In this document: piece after piece, positions 8,471-18,489 of the stretch | Layout of the letters: each line of letters begins with the position of its first letter | How positions within the stretch are numbered: the first letter of the stretch is position 1 | Assembly (NCBI RefSeq): GCF_009796785.1 | Contig: NZ_CP047026.1 | Location: 3,268,501 to 3,332,500 of the forward strand | DNA: 64,000 nt | Origin: Polaribacter sp. L3A8 | Lineage (GTDB): Bacteria; Bacteroidota; Bacteroidia; Flavobacteriales; Flavobacteriaceae | Direction: 5' to 3' | Translations under genes and position numbers: made by a program | Notes under the pieces: generated by a model | The model's input: only the letters and a program-made list of their open reading frames with translations | Database searches by the model: none | Told to the model about the DNA's origin: nothing

Positions 8471-10088
8471 TCTTTCAAAAAAAACGATTCTTGTTCTTTT
8501 AGTCGGAACTCTTTTTTTGTCGTTTTCATTTAAATCTAAATTTTTTGAAGTTGCAAAGCAAATAGAAATTTACAATACGTTATTTAAGGAATTAAATATG
8601 TATTATATTGATGAAATTAATCCTGCAGAATTAACAAATAGTGCAATTAAAAATACATTGAAGGATTTAGATCCGTATACCAATTTTTATAATGAGCAAG
8701 ATGTAGAAGATGCTAAAATTAGAAGAGAAGGTGAGTATGGAGGTATTGGGGTTACGGTGTATTATTTAAAAAATGGAATTCAAATTAACGAAGTTTATAA
8801 AGGATACGCTGCAGATAAAGCAGGACTAAAAGCAGGAGATGTTATTATTTCAGTTGATGGGCAGTCTGTAAAAAATATGGAAAGAGAACAGCTTTCTATG
8901 TTGATAAAAGGAACGCCAAACAGTACGTTTTCTGTTACATTAGAAAGGCAAGGTAATACTATTCAGAAAGAAATTACTAGAGATAAAGTGGTTTTAAACC
9001 CAGTTCCGTTTTCTAAAATGATTGATAAAGAAACAGGGTATATTGTTTTAACACGTTTTAATAACAAAGCATCATCCGAAGTAAAAAAAGCATTTAGAGC
9101 ATTAAAAACAGCAGGAATGAAAAAGTTGGTTTTCGATTTAAGAGGAAATCCTGGAGGTTCATTATCTGAGTCTTTAAATATTTGTAACTTTTTTTTACCA
9201 AAAGGGAAAACACTTGTTACCACAAAAGCAAAAATTAAAAAATGGAGTAACATTTATAAAAGTAAAAATGAACCTTTAGATTTAGAAATTCCTATTGTGG
9301 TTTTGGTAAACGGTCGTTCTGCTTCTGCCTCTGAAATAGTAAGTGGTTCTTTACAAGATTATGATAGAGCTGTAATTATGGGGCAACGTTCTTTTGGAAA
9401 AGGATTAGTGCAACGTTATAGAAAACTAACGTATGGTACACAGTTAAAATTAACAATTTCTAAATATTATACACCAAGTGGTAGATGCATTCAAGAATTA
9501 GATTATGCCAATAGAGATAAAGATGGTAATGTGCCTAAGTTTTCAGATACAGGTATTAATGAGTTTAAAACGGCAAATGGTAGAAAGGTGTATGACGGAG
9601 GTGGTGTTTTACCAGATGTAGTTATTAAAACCTCTGAAAAAACAGCAGCAACTGAAAATTTATTAAGTTCTATGGCTGTTTTTAATTTTGTAACAAAGTA
9701 TTATTATAATCATCCACAAATAGAAAGTGAAATTAATTTTGACTTTAAAGAAGCAGGTTTTACAGACTTTACCGATTATTTAAAAGTAGATACTACGTTT
9801 GTTACAAAACAAGAAAAACTGTTTAAAGAAGCTTACAAGGCATCAGAAGGAAAAAATATTTCTAAAGAGTATAGCCAAATTAAAGAGAAATTATTTAAAG
9901 ATAAGGTTGATGAAATATCTAAAAATAAAGATATTTTAAAAAGCGTTATTAAAGAAGAAATATTAAAAAGATATTATTATGAAGAGGGTGTTTATATCCA
10001 TAATTTAAAGAACGATTTGGTTATAAAAGAAGCCGTTAATTTATTGTTTAACCAAGATAAATATAAGCAACTATTATCCGCTAAATAA
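8457..10088 (+). CDS. S41 family C-terminal processing peptidase
   Basis: Periplasmic serine protease of the CtpA/Prc family, 543 residues. It has an N-terminal hydrophobic export signal (about 8-25), a PDZ domain (about 85-170, GGIGVTVYYLKNGIQINEV and GLKAGDVIISVDG), and the S41 catalytic core with FDLRGNPGG. By spacing, the catalytic residues are Ser290 in GRSASASE, Lys315 in SFGKGLVQ and Gln319. A C-terminal helical extension of about 150 residues follows. It overlaps rnpA by 14 bp. In other bacteria the family trims C-termini and degrades envelope proteins; the substrates here are unknown. Confidence 0.93.
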   Translation: MIKFNLSKKTILVLLVGTLFLSFSFKSKFFEVAKQIEIYNTLFKELNMYYIDEINPAELTNSAIKNTLKDLDPYTNFYNEQDVEDAKIRREGEYGGIGVTVYYLKNGIQINEVYKGYAADKAGLKAGDVIISVDGQSVKNMEREQLSMLIKGTPNSTFSVTLERQGNTIQKEITRDKVVLNPVPFSKMIDKETGYIVLTRFNNKASSEVKKAFRALKTAGMKKLVFDLRGNPGGSLSESLNICNFFLPKGKTLVTTKAKIKKWSNIYKSKNEPLDLEIPIVVLVNGRSASASEIVSGSLQDYDRAVIMGQRSFGKGLVQRYRKLTYGTQLKLTISKYYTPSGRCIQELDYANRDKDGNVPKFSDTGINEFKTANGRKVYDGGGVLPDVVIKTSEKTAATENLLSSMAVFNFVTKYYYNHPQIESEINFDFKEAGFTDFTDYLKVDTTFVTKQEKLFKEAYKASEGKNISKEYSQIKEKLFKDKVDEISKNKDILKSVIKEEILKRYYYEEGVYIHNLKNDLVIKEAVNLLFNQDKYKQLLSAK

Positions 10089-10115
10089 TTTTATCTTTGA
10101 AAACTAAAATTTAGA

Positions 10116-11795
10116 ATGGGAAAAATAAATAAAACAGATAGAACTAGAGCACAAGAGTCTACAAACGCAATAGAAAAATTATACATTTCTATGCGTCATT
10201 TATTTAGTAGAGGTTTTTATAAACCAATGGGAATTTCTGGAGAAACGTTACGTAAATCTTTACTTTCTTTAAGACCCGAAATTTATGGTTCAATTGCAGA
10301 AGAAAGAATTGAGTTAAATGGTTTGGTGTATGTTATAGAAAGACTTCCAAAAGGAATTGAAGAATGCCAGTTTATAAATTTAACCGCAGATGAAGGATAT
10401 AGTGATTCTCATTTCGAAAGCATAATTCCACCAAAAAGAAGAAGAAACTGTTACAGAATAGATAAAGATCAAATGAACATAGAGATTACTCGTGGTCGTT
10501 CTGAAATTTATGATATTCTAACACACTTAACTTTTTTGTTTATTGAATCTCATAAAATTCAAAAAAGAGTAACCATAAATGAAGGAACAGACTTTATTAG
10601 AGAATGGAAATATTTAGAAGATATTGTTATTTATAATAAACAAATTACTGCCCAAGAAAGAGAAGTTGCTATTGCGCATTTAAGCAATATTTTAGGAAGA
10701 ACTTTTGAAGAAGTATTAGACATTCATAAAACATTTAAAACAGCCCAAAATCAAGATCGTTTTTTTCAGTTAATCTATTGGTTAGGTAAGTTGGCAATTA
10801 ATGAAGTTTTAGAGAATAAGAAAAGAAAGGTTACTTTTAGTTCTGTTTTAATTGAAGAAATTGGGCACCATATTTATGGTGATGTTTGGGCAAATAATAT
10901 AAAGGTAGTTTTAAAAGAAAATAAACTTTTAAAGAGACCAATACATATTATTAGTGCAAATATGCATAGTGTGTTAAACTCTATTTATGCTAAAGGTGCG
11001 TTGCCAAATGAAGCAAAAGAACATGAGGGTTTCGAGTTGTTTCAATTGTTAAGTAACGCAGACAGTAAGCCATTGCAAAAAGCTGTTAAAGAATATGCTT
11101 CAGAAAACGGTTTAATCTATATTAAAGATACTTCTGGTACAAATATAAATGTACAAGTTATAGATACTGATAAAATTGATTTTGAATATGCTCCGTTTGA
11201 TAAAGTAAATTCTATTAATAAAAGCCCTGTTATTATTGTAATGGATTATGCTTTTGGAGAACAAGCGTATGAAACAATGGATGAGCTTTTAAAACCTTAT
11301 AAAAACACGAAAAAGAAAAATCATTTAGATGTAAAATCTGTTTCTATAATGGGTAAAGCAGGTATTTTAGAAGGAGGTAAAGGAGATATTATGATTCCGT
11401 CTGCACATATTTTTGAAGGTACTGCAGACAATTATCCTTTTAAAAATGAGTTATCTAAAGAAGATCTAGAAGGTTTTGGAGTAAAAGTCTTTGATGGTTC
11501 TATGATTTCAGTGTTAGGAACCTCTTTACAAAATAAAGATTTGTTAGAGTTTTTTCATGACTCTACTTGGAATGTTATTGGTTTAGAAATGGAAGGAGCA
11601 CATTACCAAAAAGCAATTCAATCTGCATCAAAAATTAGAGGAAATATCGCAAAAAATGTAAAGGTGAGGTATGCTTATTATGCCTCTGATAATCCTTTAG
11701 AAACGGGTGGTACTTTAGCATCTGGAGGTTTAGGTATGACAGGAGTTACACCAACATATGCGATTACTCAAAAAATATTAGAACAAATTTTTTAA
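10116..11795 (+). CDS. Conserved flavobacterial protein with nucleoside-phosphorylase-like C-terminus
   Basis: A 559-residue cytoplasmic protein without signal or membrane segments. The N-terminal half (about 1-250) is helical and unassigned. The C-terminal half contains GLEMEGAHYQKAI followed by YYASDNPLETGGTLASGG; the EMEG motif and a following SDxP-like segment resemble the nucleoside phosphorylase/AMP nucleosidase superfamily, where the glutamates bind the ribose. I believe this corresponds to a domain-of-unknown-function family (DUF6909-like) of Flavobacteriia, but that is memory, not a match. It lies 27 bp after the S41 protease gene and 36 bp before the polysaccharide locus. A nucleotide hydrolase or phosphorylase role is an inference. 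Confidence 0.75.
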   Translation: MGKINKTDRTRAQESTNAIEKLYISMRHLFSRGFYKPMGISGETLRKSLLSLRPEIYGSIAEERIELNGLVYVIERLPKGIEECQFINLTADEGYSDSHFESIIPPKRRRNCYRIDKDQMNIEITRGRSEIYDILTHLTFLFIESHKIQKRVTINEGTDFIREWKYLEDIVIYNKQITAQEREVAIAHLSNILGRTFEEVLDIHKTFKTAQNQDRFFQLIYWLGKLAINEVLENKKRKVTFSSVLIEEIGHHIYGDVWANNIKVVLKENKLLKRPIHIISANMHSVLNSIYAKGALPNEAKEHEGFELFQLLSNADSKPLQKAVKEYASENGLIYIKDTSGTNINVQVIDTDKIDFEYAPFDKVNSINKSPVIIVMDYAFGEQAYETMDELLKPYKNTKKKNHLDVKSVSIMGKAGILEGGKGDIMIPSAHIFEGTADNYPFKNELSKEDLEGFGVKVFDGSMISVLGTSLQNKDLLEFFHDSTWNVIGLEMEGAHYQKAIQSASKIRGNIAKNVKVRYAYYASDNPLETGGTLASGGLGMTGVTPTYAITQKILEQIF

Positions 11796-11831
11796 TAGAT
11801 TAAGATAAAATTTTACAACCAAATTAAAACA

Positions 11832-12869
11832 ATGTCAACAAGTCAAAAAAATAGCGAAGAAGAAGTAGATTTAGGTTCTTTATTTGTAATTATAGGAAAA
11901 GGATTTTCTAAGTTTTTCAATTTTATTGCAAGTATTTTTAAAAGTATTTTTCATATACTAATTTTAATCTTACTCTTTTTTAAAAAAAATATTTTAAAAA
12001 TTGGAATAGCAGTTATAATTGGGGGAGGAATAGGTGTTTTTTTAGAGGTTAAAAAACAAGATTTATATAGCTCGGACTTATTAGTAAAACCTAATTTTAA
12101 AAGTGCTAGACAATTATATAGTAATATAGATTACTATAATGATTTAGCAAAACAAAAAGATACTGCTAGTTTAATAAAAACGTTTCATTTAGATAAAGAA
12201 ACAGCAGCTTCTTTAAAGAAGTTTACAATAGAACCTATAAAAACAGAGAATGATATTATAGATTCATATAATGATTTTATTACATCTGTAGATACTACAA
12301 CGGTAAAGAGTTATGATTATGAAGATTTTAAACTATCGTTTTCAGAATACGATTATAAGGTGCATCAAATTCGTGTACTTGCTGCAAAAAATAATGTGTT
12401 TGCTAGTTTAGATGATGTAATTATTTCTTCTGTTGTTAGTAATAAATATTTTGATAGGTTAAAATCATTAACTAATGAAAATTTAAATAGAACAGATTCT
12501 TTATTACGCCAGAATTTAGGGCAAGTAGATTCTTTAAGAAGAGTTTATATGCAGGTGATGATTGAGGAAGCAAAAAAACAAACAAGCGGTACAAATATTG
12601 ATCTAGGTGGAGAGAAACGAAGTACCAAGGAACTCGAACTGTTTGAAACTAACAGAAAAATTAATTCAGAATTAAAAGATGTTGTTAAAGATAGGTCAGA
12701 GAAATACGAAATTATAAATATTGTTTCAAATTTTCAGCCAATAGGTTATAAAATAAAAGGTGTAACTAAAAATTACGTCTTTTTATTAGGAGCTTTAGGA
12801 GCCGTTTTTATGATTTTATTTTTATTAATAAAACAACTAAATGTTTATTTAAATAATTATAAAAAATAA
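11832..12869 (+). CDS. Wzz-like chain-length determinant protein
   Basis: A 345-residue inner-membrane protein with the two-TM layout of polysaccharide co-polymerases: one segment at about 45-68 (IFHILILILLFF and ILKIGIAVIIGGGIGVFLEV), a long periplasmic coiled-coil domain, and a second at about 315-335 (NYVFLLGALGAVFMILFLLI). It is the first gene of the polysaccharide locus and is followed after 2 bp by rfbB. It lacks a kinase domain, so it fits Wzz of the Wzx/Wzy pathway, setting chain length, and not a tyrosine autokinase. Confidence 0.8.
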   Translation: MSTSQKNSEEEVDLGSLFVIIGKGFSKFFNFIASIFKSIFHILILILLFFKKNILKIGIAVIIGGGIGVFLEVKKQDLYSSDLLVKPNFKSARQLYSNIDYYNDLAKQKDTASLIKTFHLDKETAASLKKFTIEPIKTENDIIDSYNDFITSVDTTTVKSYDYEDFKLSFSEYDYKVHQIRVLAAKNNVFASLDDVIISSVVSNKYFDRLKSLTNENLNRTDSLLRQNLGQVDSLRRVYMQVMIEEAKKQTSGTNIDLGGEKRSTKELELFETNRKINSELKDVVKDRSEKYEIINIVSNFQPIGYKIKGVTKNYVFLLGALGAVFMILFLLIKQLNVYLNNYKK

Positions 12870-12871
12870 GG

Positions 12872-13879
12872 ATGCAATCAATTTTAATAACAGGAGGAGC
12901 AGGATTTATAGGGGCAAATTTTATACCTTATTTTTTAGAGAATAATAAAGAGGTACAAATTGTAAATTTAGACGTATTAACTTATGCAGGTGATATTTCA
13001 AATTTAAGTGAGATTAAGGATGATTCGAGATATACTTTTGTTCAAGGAGATATTTGTGATCGAACTTTAGTAGAAAAATTATTTAAACAATACAATTTTA
13101 ATGGTGTAATTCATTTTGCAGCAGAATCTCATGTAGATAACTCTATTAAGAACCCAGATGCATTTGTGAGAACAAATGTTTTTGGAACGTTTAATTTATT
13201 AGATGTTGCTAAAAATTACTGGATGGAAGCTCCAAACGTTTATAAAAAAGGATTTGAAACGGCTAGATTTCATCATATTTCTACAGATGAGGTATATGGA
13301 ACTTTAGGAGCAACAGGTTTGTTTACAGAACAAACTTCTTACGCGCCAAACAGCCCTTATAGTGCCTCAAAAGCGTCATCAGATTTTATGGTAAGAAGTT
13401 ATTTTCATACGTACGGAATGAATGTTGTTACCACAAATTGCTCTAATAACTATGGTCCAAAACAACATGATGAAAAGTTAATTCCTACTATAATTAGAAA
13501 AGCAATTTCAGGAGAAAATATCCCCATTTATGGAGATGGAAAAAATATTAGAGATTGGTTGTATGTTTTAGATCATTGTAAAGGAATTGAGTTGGTTTAT
13601 AAAACAGGTAAATCTGGTGAGACCTACAATATTGGAGGAAAAAATGAACGCGATAACTTATATATAGTTGATAAAATTTGTGGAATTTTAGATACAATTA
13701 TCCCTAAAAATACATCTTATAAAGAGCAAATTAGTTTTGTTAAAGATAGACCGGGTCACGATTTTAGGTATGCAATTGATGCATCAAAAATTGAAAGTGA
13801 ATTAGGTTGGAAAGCAGATGAGAACTTTGAAACAGGTATACAAAAAACCATTGAATGGTATTTAAAAAAGTATCAATAA
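12872..13879 (+). CDS. rfbB: dTDP-glucose 4,6-dehydratase
   Basis: Converts dTDP-glucose to dTDP-4-keto-6-deoxyglucose, the second step toward dTDP-L-rhamnose and other deoxysugars. It is a 335-residue extended SDR enzyme with the NAD-binding glycine motif TGGAGFIG (7-14), the catalytic TDEVYG (138-143; Asp139/Glu140) and YSASK (Tyr163, Lys167). Length is typical of RmlB. It lies 2 bp after the Wzz-like gene and 1 bp before rfbA, so it is part of a tight operon. Confidence 0.97.
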   Translation: MQSILITGGAGFIGANFIPYFLENNKEVQIVNLDVLTYAGDISNLSEIKDDSRYTFVQGDICDRTLVEKLFKQYNFNGVIHFAAESHVDNSIKNPDAFVRTNVFGTFNLLDVAKNYWMEAPNVYKKGFETARFHHISTDEVYGTLGATGLFTEQTSYAPNSPYSASKASSDFMVRSYFHTYGMNVVTTNCSNNYGPKQHDEKLIPTIIRKAISGENIPIYGDGKNIRDWLYVLDHCKGIELVYKTGKSGETYNIGGKNERDNLYIVDKICGILDTIIPKNTSYKEQISFVKDRPGHDFRYAIDASKIESELGWKADENFETGIQKTIEWYLKKYQ

Positions 13880-13880
13880 T

Positions 13881-14735
13881 ATGAAAGGAATAGTTTTAGC
13901 AGGAGGTTCGGGTACAAGGTTACATCCACTTACATTGGCAGTGAGTAAGCAGTTAATGCCCGTGTATGATAAACCAATGATTTACTACCCTCTTTCAACG
14001 TTAATTTCTGCGGGGATAAGAGAGATCTTAATTATTTCTACACCGCAAGATTTGCCCTTATTTAAAAAGCTATTAGGAAATGGAAATCAAATTGGTTGTA
14101 GTTTTCAGTATGAAGTTCAAGCAGAACCAAATGGGTTGGCAGAAGCGTTTATAATAGGTGAAAAATTTATTGGTAAAGATAAAGTAGCTTTAATTTTAGG
14201 TGATAATATTTTTTATGGTTCAGGGTTGTCTAATTTGTTAAAAGCCAATAACAATCCAGATGGAGGTATTGTATATGCGTATCATGTAAATGACCCAGAA
14301 AGATATGGTGTGGTTGAGTTTGATGACAATCAGAAAGCAATTTCAATAGAAGAAAAGCCAGAAAAACCTAAATCTAATTATGCAGTTCCTGGTATTTATT
14401 TTTATGATAATGACGTTGTGGAAATTGCTAAAAATATAAAACCAAGTAAAAGAGGCGAGTTAGAAATAACAGAAGTGAATAACGTGTATTTAAAAAAAGG
14501 GAAACTATCTGTAGAAATTTTAGATAGGGGAACCGCTTGGTTAGATACAGGGACTTTTGATTCTTTAATGCAAGCTGGTCAGTTTGTACAGGTAATAGAA
14601 GAAAGACAAGGTTTAAAAGTTGGTTCTATAGAAGAAGCAGCATACAGATCTGGTTTTATAACAAAAAAAGAAATGATAGAAATAACAAAACCTTTGTTAA
14701 AAAGCGGTTATTCTAATAATTTATTAAAAATATAA
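13881..14735 (+). CDS. rfbA: Glucose-1-phosphate thymidylyltransferase
   Basis: Makes dTDP-glucose from glucose-1-phosphate and dTTP, the first step of the dTDP-deoxysugar pathway. The 284-residue protein starts with [18 protein letters not shown], the nucleotidyltransferase signature, and contains [13 protein letters not shown] and [10 protein letters not shown], as in RmlA. It overlaps rfbC by 1 bp. Confidence 0.97.
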   Translation: MKGIVLAGGSGTRLHPLTLAVSKQLMPVYDKPMIYYPLSTLISAGIREILIISTPQDLPLFKKLLGNGNQIGCSFQYEVQAEPNGLAEAFIIGEKFIGKDKVALILGDNIFYGSGLSNLLKANNNPDGGIVYAYHVNDPERYGVVEFDDNQKAISIEEKPEKPKSNYAVPGIYFYDNDVVEIAKNIKPSKRGELEITEVNNVYLKKGKLSVEILDRGTAWLDTGTFDSLMQAGQFVQVIEERQGLKVGSIEEAAYRSGFITKKEMIEITKPLLKSGYSNNLLKI

Positions 14736-15274
14736 TGATAGTAAAAGAAACAAGTTTAAAAGATTGTTTTGTAATAGAACCAACTTTTTTTAAAGATAAC
14801 AGAGGTTGTTTTTTGTTGGAATACAATAAAAAAGAGTTTCAAGAAAAAACAGGTTTTGATGGAGATTTTGTATTAGGAAACCAATCTACTTCGCAATATG
14901 GTGTTGTAAGAGGTTTACACTTACAAAGAGGAGAATTTGCACAAGCAAAATTAGTACGAGTTGTAAAAGGTAAAATTTTAGATGTTGCTGTAGATGCAAG
15001 AAAAGGTTCTGAAACTTTTGGCAAAGTATTTTCTGTAGAATTATCTGCAGATAATAATAAACAATTATTTGTGCCTAGGGGGTTTTTACATGGCTTTTCT
15101 GTTTTAGAAGATGACACTATTGTATCTTATAAATGTGATAACTATTATGAGCCTGCAGCAGAAGATGGTGTTTTATTTGATGATAAAGATTTAAATATCG
15201 ATTGGCAAATACCTGTTGATAAAGTTACTTTGTCTGAGAAGGATACCAAGTTAAAAGCGTTTAATGGGTTTTAA
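14735..15274 (+). CDS. rfbC: dTDP-4-dehydrorhamnose 3,5-epimerase
   Basis: Cupin-fold epimerase of 179 residues that turns dTDP-4-keto-6-deoxyglucose into dTDP-4-keto-L-rhamnose. Family motifs include FFKDNRGCFLLEY, VRGLHLQRGEFAQAKLVRVV (with the active-site His) and VPRGFLHGFSVLEDDTIVSYKC. The next expected gene, rfbD (reductase giving dTDP-L-rhamnose), is not found after it or elsewhere in the window. Confidence 0.96.
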   Translation: MIVKETSLKDCFVIEPTFFKDNRGCFLLEYNKKEFQEKTGFDGDFVLGNQSTSQYGVVRGLHLQRGEFAQAKLVRVVKGKILDVAVDARKGSETFGKVFSVELSADNNKQLFVPRGFLHGFSVLEDDTIVSYKCDNYYEPAAEDGVLFDDKDLNIDWQIPVDKVTLSEKDTKLKAFNGF

Positions 15275-15478
15275 GTAATAACAAGTATAGAAATTTATCT
15301 AAAAAAATAGTTGTTTCTAGTTGTGCTTTTTAATTATATGATGAAGAGGGTATATTCTGAATATTTATTATTAGACAAAGATAAAGGAGGTAAGTTTGTA
15401 ACTTATTGGAAATAGACTCAGTAAAAAATAAGTTACTTAAAGTAAAAAAAAATTGAATAGAATATTAGACTTTATTAA
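15275..15478. other. Gap after rfbC, where rfbD would be expected
   Basis: About 200 bp of AT-rich sequence without a recognisable gene. A 35-codon open frame (15311-15415, TTG start) ends in a short hydrophilic tail (DKDKGGKFVTYWK) and matches nothing I know; it may be a relic. The flippase coding sequence seems to begin near the right end, from a TTG at 15453. Confidence 0.4.
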
Positions 15479-15556
15479 GATAAAAAGAATTTAAAAATAA
15501 TTAAGAATTTTTCAGCTCTTACATTAATTCAAGTACTTAATTATTTATTTGTTTTA

Positions 15557-16741
15557 TTGTTAATACCATATGTAGTTAGAATTATTCACGCAAATAATTT
15601 TGGGTTAATTACTTATTATAATGAGATATTAGTTTATTTTATAATTTTAGTTAATTTTGGTTTTGAATTTACCGCTACAAGAAAAATATCATTAAATATT
15701 GATGATAAATTAGAGATAAGAAAAATTTTTTGGGAGACAGTTTTTGTAAGAACTAGCTTAATGTTTTTTAGCTTTTTTGTCTTTTTCTTGATAATATTCT
15801 ATGCAGAAAGTATATCCAATATTAGTTTATTGATAATCATTTTTTGTAAGATTATTGGTTTAACCTACCTGCCTACTTGGTTTCTTACAGGAATAGAAAA
15901 GAATAATATAGCAGCCTATTTTGTTTTCTTTTCAAAGCTAAGTGCTTTGATTTTAATATTGTTATTTGTCAATAATGAAGATGATTTTATTCTTTATGCA
16001 TTAATTTTAACAATTGTAGAAATTGTAATAGGGTTATCTTTATTTATGTATGTAATTTATAAATATGATTTATCTGTAGTTATAAAACCAAACTTAAATT
16101 CGTTGTTTTCTATAGTAAAAGAAAATTTTTCAATTTTCTTAAATATTATTTTAAACCAATACGTAACTCTCAATTTTTTTCTATTAGGCTTCTTTGTTAG
16201 CGATGAATTATTAGGGTATTACGGAGGTGCTTTTAAAATAATTATGCCAATTATGATAATCACTTGGTTCCCTTTAAATCAATCAATTTATCCTTTAATG
16301 AACAGAGCATTTGATGAGGGTTTAAAAAAAGGAATTACCATTTTTAAAAAGATGTTACGCCCTATTTTAATATTTAATTGCTTATTAACGTTATTTATAT
16401 ATGTTGCTGCGCCTCTTTTAGTGAAAATAGTTTTAGGAAAAGAGTTTGTTAGTTCTGTTAGAATTTTAAGGATATTTTCATTTCTTCCAATTCTAGTAAC
16501 TCTAACAAATTATTTAACAATACAAGGTTTGTATGCAATGAAATTAGAAAGGTTATCGCCTTACATTGGGTTTTTTGTGGGGCTTACTTGTTTATCTTTA
16601 AATCTAATATTCACACCTGATTATGGTGTTTTATCTTCTGCATATATTTGGGTCTTTACTCAATTATTAGCAGTATTAATTACCATGTATGTATTGTATA
16701 AAAATGGACTAAATGTCTTAGAAAGAAATAAGAATAGTTAG
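15557..16741 (+). CDS. Wzx-type polysaccharide flippase; 5' end disturbed
   Basis: Multispanning inner-membrane protein of the MATE/MVF-type polysaccharide transporter family, moving undecaprenyl-linked repeat units across the inner membrane. It has about 12 hydrophobic segments and an N-terminal IPYVVRII, typical of Wzx. The first normal start codon in frame is TTG 15557, but that lies inside the first membrane helix. The frame stays open upstream to 15479 and reads NFSALTLIQVLNYLFVLL, clearly the missing N-terminal helix, without any ATG, GTG or TTG. A plausible start, TTG 15453 (MNRILDFIKIK), is one base out of frame and would join if the A5 run at 15482-15486 had six As. So either a frameshift, a sequence error or a rare start codon. 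Confidence 0.85.
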   Translation: MLIPYVVRIIHANNFGLITYYNEILVYFIILVNFGFEFTATRKISLNIDDKLEIRKIFWETVFVRTSLMFFSFFVFFLIIFYAESISNISLLIIIFCKIIGLTYLPTWFLTGIEKNNIAAYFVFFSKLSALILILLFVNNEDDFILYALILTIVEIVIGLSLFMYVIYKYDLSVVIKPNLNSLFSIVKENFSIFLNIILNQYVTLNFFLLGFFVSDELLGYYGGAFKIIMPIMIITWFPLNQSIYPLMNRAFDEGLKKGITIFKKMLRPILIFNCLLTLFIYVAAPLLVKIVLGKEFVSSVRILRIFSFLPILVTLTNYLTIQGLYAMKLERLSPYIGFFVGLTCLSLNLIFTPDYGVLSSAYIWVFTQLLAVLITMYVLYKNGLNVLERNKNS

Positions 16742-16830
16742 AAATATTAAATTGACTTTTATATTATTTTTTATGAAAAGAAAAAAGGTCAAGGTAGTTT
16801 TTAAAATAATAAGTTAATTAATTTTTTAGA

Positions 16831-17454
16831 ATGATTAGAAAGATTGTTGAGATTTTTGCGCATTTTGTTAGTCTATTCTTTAATTATAGTTTAATTAAAT
16901 ATTGGAGGTTTTTCATAAATAATATTTACAGTTACAGTGTAAAGAGAAGGTTTAAAAAATGTGGTAATAATACTTTTATAGAAGCGCCAATATATATAGA
17001 AGGAGCTAGAAATATTACGATTGGTAATGATTTTTATTGTTTTAAAAGGTTACGAATTGAAGCTTATGAGAAGCATCTTCAAAGCAAGTTTAAACCTGTT
17101 ATTTTAATAGGTAATAACGTTAGTATAAACTATGATTGTCATATAGGCTGTATTAATGAAATTGTTCTTGGAGATAACGTTCTTATAGGAAGTAGAGTGT
17201 TTATTACAGATCATTATCATGGAGATACAGATAATTCTAACATATTAGATGTTGCTCCAAACAAAAGGCAGTTAGTGTCAAAAGGTCCTGTTATCATTGA
17301 AAGCAATGTTTGGATTGGTGAAGGAGTGTCAATTATGCCTAATGTCACTATTGGAAAAAATTCAATTATTGGTGCCAATGCTGTTGTAACTAAAAGTTTT
17401 CCGGCTAATTCTATTATTGGTGGTGTGCCTGCCAAATTGATAAAAAAAGTGTAA
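16831..17454 (+). CDS. Hexapeptide-repeat acyl(acetyl)transferase
   Basis: A 207-residue left-handed beta-helix transferase, probably O-acetylating a sugar of the repeat unit with acetyl-CoA. Repeats of the [LIV]GxxxX4 type run from about residue 55 to the end (ITIGNDFYC, IVLGDNVLIGSRVFITDHYH, VWIGEGVSIMPNVTIGKNSI), ending in the family hallmark GGVPAKLIKK. The His pair in TDHYHGD fits the catalytic site. The N-terminal 45 residues are basic and aromatic and may touch the membrane. It lies 5 bp before the next glycosyltransferase gene. Confidence 0.9.
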   Translation: MIRKIVEIFAHFVSLFFNYSLIKYWRFFINNIYSYSVKRRFKKCGNNTFIEAPIYIEGARNITIGNDFYCFKRLRIEAYEKHLQSKFKPVILIGNNVSINYDCHIGCINEIVLGDNVLIGSRVFITDHYHGDTDNSNILDVAPNKRQLVSKGPVIIESNVWIGEGVSIMPNVTIGKNSIIGANAVVTKSFPANSIIGGVPAKLIKKV

Positions 17455-17459
17455 AAAAA

Positions 17460-18485
17460 ATGAAAGTAAGTTTAGAAGGATTTAGTGTTGCTATTCCAGC
17501 ATATAGTAGAGTAAAGGAGTTTGAAGAATTATTGAGATCAATTTATGATATGTCTTTTTTACCAAATGAAATTGTTATTTGTGAAGATGGTTCTAAAGAA
17601 CGAAAGGAATTGTCAGCAATAGGATCTCAATGGAAATCTAAATTTCAAGAAAAAAACTGTAACCTTATTTTTATTGAAAACGAAATAAATTTAGGTTACG
17701 ACGCTAACGTTAGAAAATTAATTGAAGTCTCTTCTTTTAAATGGGTTGTTTTAATTGGTAATGATGATTTGTTTTTAAAAGACGGTTTAAGTGTTTTAAA
17801 GGAGTTTACTGACAGAAATGAAAATATTTCTATGGTGTCAAGGCCTTTTATAAGGTTTAGTGATGATATTAATAAGCCATTAGGATTCTCTACTATAGAT
17901 AGTAAAGAAAATATATATAGTAATTCTAACAAGAGTTCTTCAAAAATGATTTTTAGATCTTGTGGATTTGTTGGAGGATTAGTAATAAATAGAAATTGGG
18001 CTTTACCATTAGCAACAAAGAAATATGATGGTTCTTTGTACTATCAAATCTATTTAGCATGTAATGCTTTTTGTACAAATGGAATTGGTTATTTGAATAG
18101 ACCTACTGTTGGTGGTAGAACAGGTAACCCACCTTTATTTGGTTCTGCCAAAAGTGAATCTGAAATTCATGTACCAGGAGCTTACTCAGCAAAAGGAAGA
18201 GCAAAAATGTGGAAATCTGTATTAGAAATCTCGCAAGACATAGGTACAAAATATAAAGTAGATATATATAAAGATTTAAAAAAAGAGTTAATGGTTAAAC
18301 AGTCTTTTCATGTTTTTGAAATGAATGTTGGAGTTGGAGTAAGAGAATTAAAGGAGTTGAAAAGTGAATTAAAGAAAATAGAATTGTTTAATCATATTGT
18401 TCCAAAATTTTTATTTACTATAAATTATTTCTTTGGTAGAAATGCTTTAATTTTTTATCGATTAATTAGAAAAATAGCACAATAA
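17460..18485 (+). CDS. Family 2 glycosyltransferase
   Basis: A 341-residue cytoplasmic GT-A fold enzyme. The N-terminus reads FSVAIPAYSRVKEFEELLRS, followed by EIVICEDGS and VVLIGNDDLFLKDGL, where the aspartates bind the nucleotide-sugar and metal. It adds one sugar to the lipid-linked repeat unit; donor and acceptor cannot be read from sequence. The C-terminal part is amphipathic. It is separated from the next gene by 4 bp. Confidence 0.88.
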   Translation: MKVSLEGFSVAIPAYSRVKEFEELLRSIYDMSFLPNEIVICEDGSKERKELSAIGSQWKSKFQEKNCNLIFIENEINLGYDANVRKLIEVSSFKWVVLIGNDDLFLKDGLSVLKEFTDRNENISMVSRPFIRFSDDINKPLGFSTIDSKENIYSNSNKSSSKMIFRSCGFVGGLVINRNWALPLATKKYDGSLYYQIYLACNAFCTNGIGYLNRPTVGGRTGNPPLFGSAKSESEIHVPGAYSAKGRAKMWKSVLEISQDIGTKYKVDIYKDLKKELMVKQSFHVFEMNVGVGVRELKELKSELKKIELFNHIVPKFLFTINYFFGRNALIFYRLIRKIAQ

Positions 18486-18489
18486 TAAA

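Noticed and set aside
15311-15415. 35-codon ORF ending DKDKGGKFVTYWK after rfbC
   Set aside because: TTG start, no recognised homology, AT-rich gap; could be the relic of a lost gene but cannot be supported as a gene.
15482-15490. Programmed -1 ribosomal frameshift in the flippase start
   Set aside because: The A5-G run is slippery, but there is no downstream stimulatory structure and the site is only ten codons into the gene; error or mutation is simpler.
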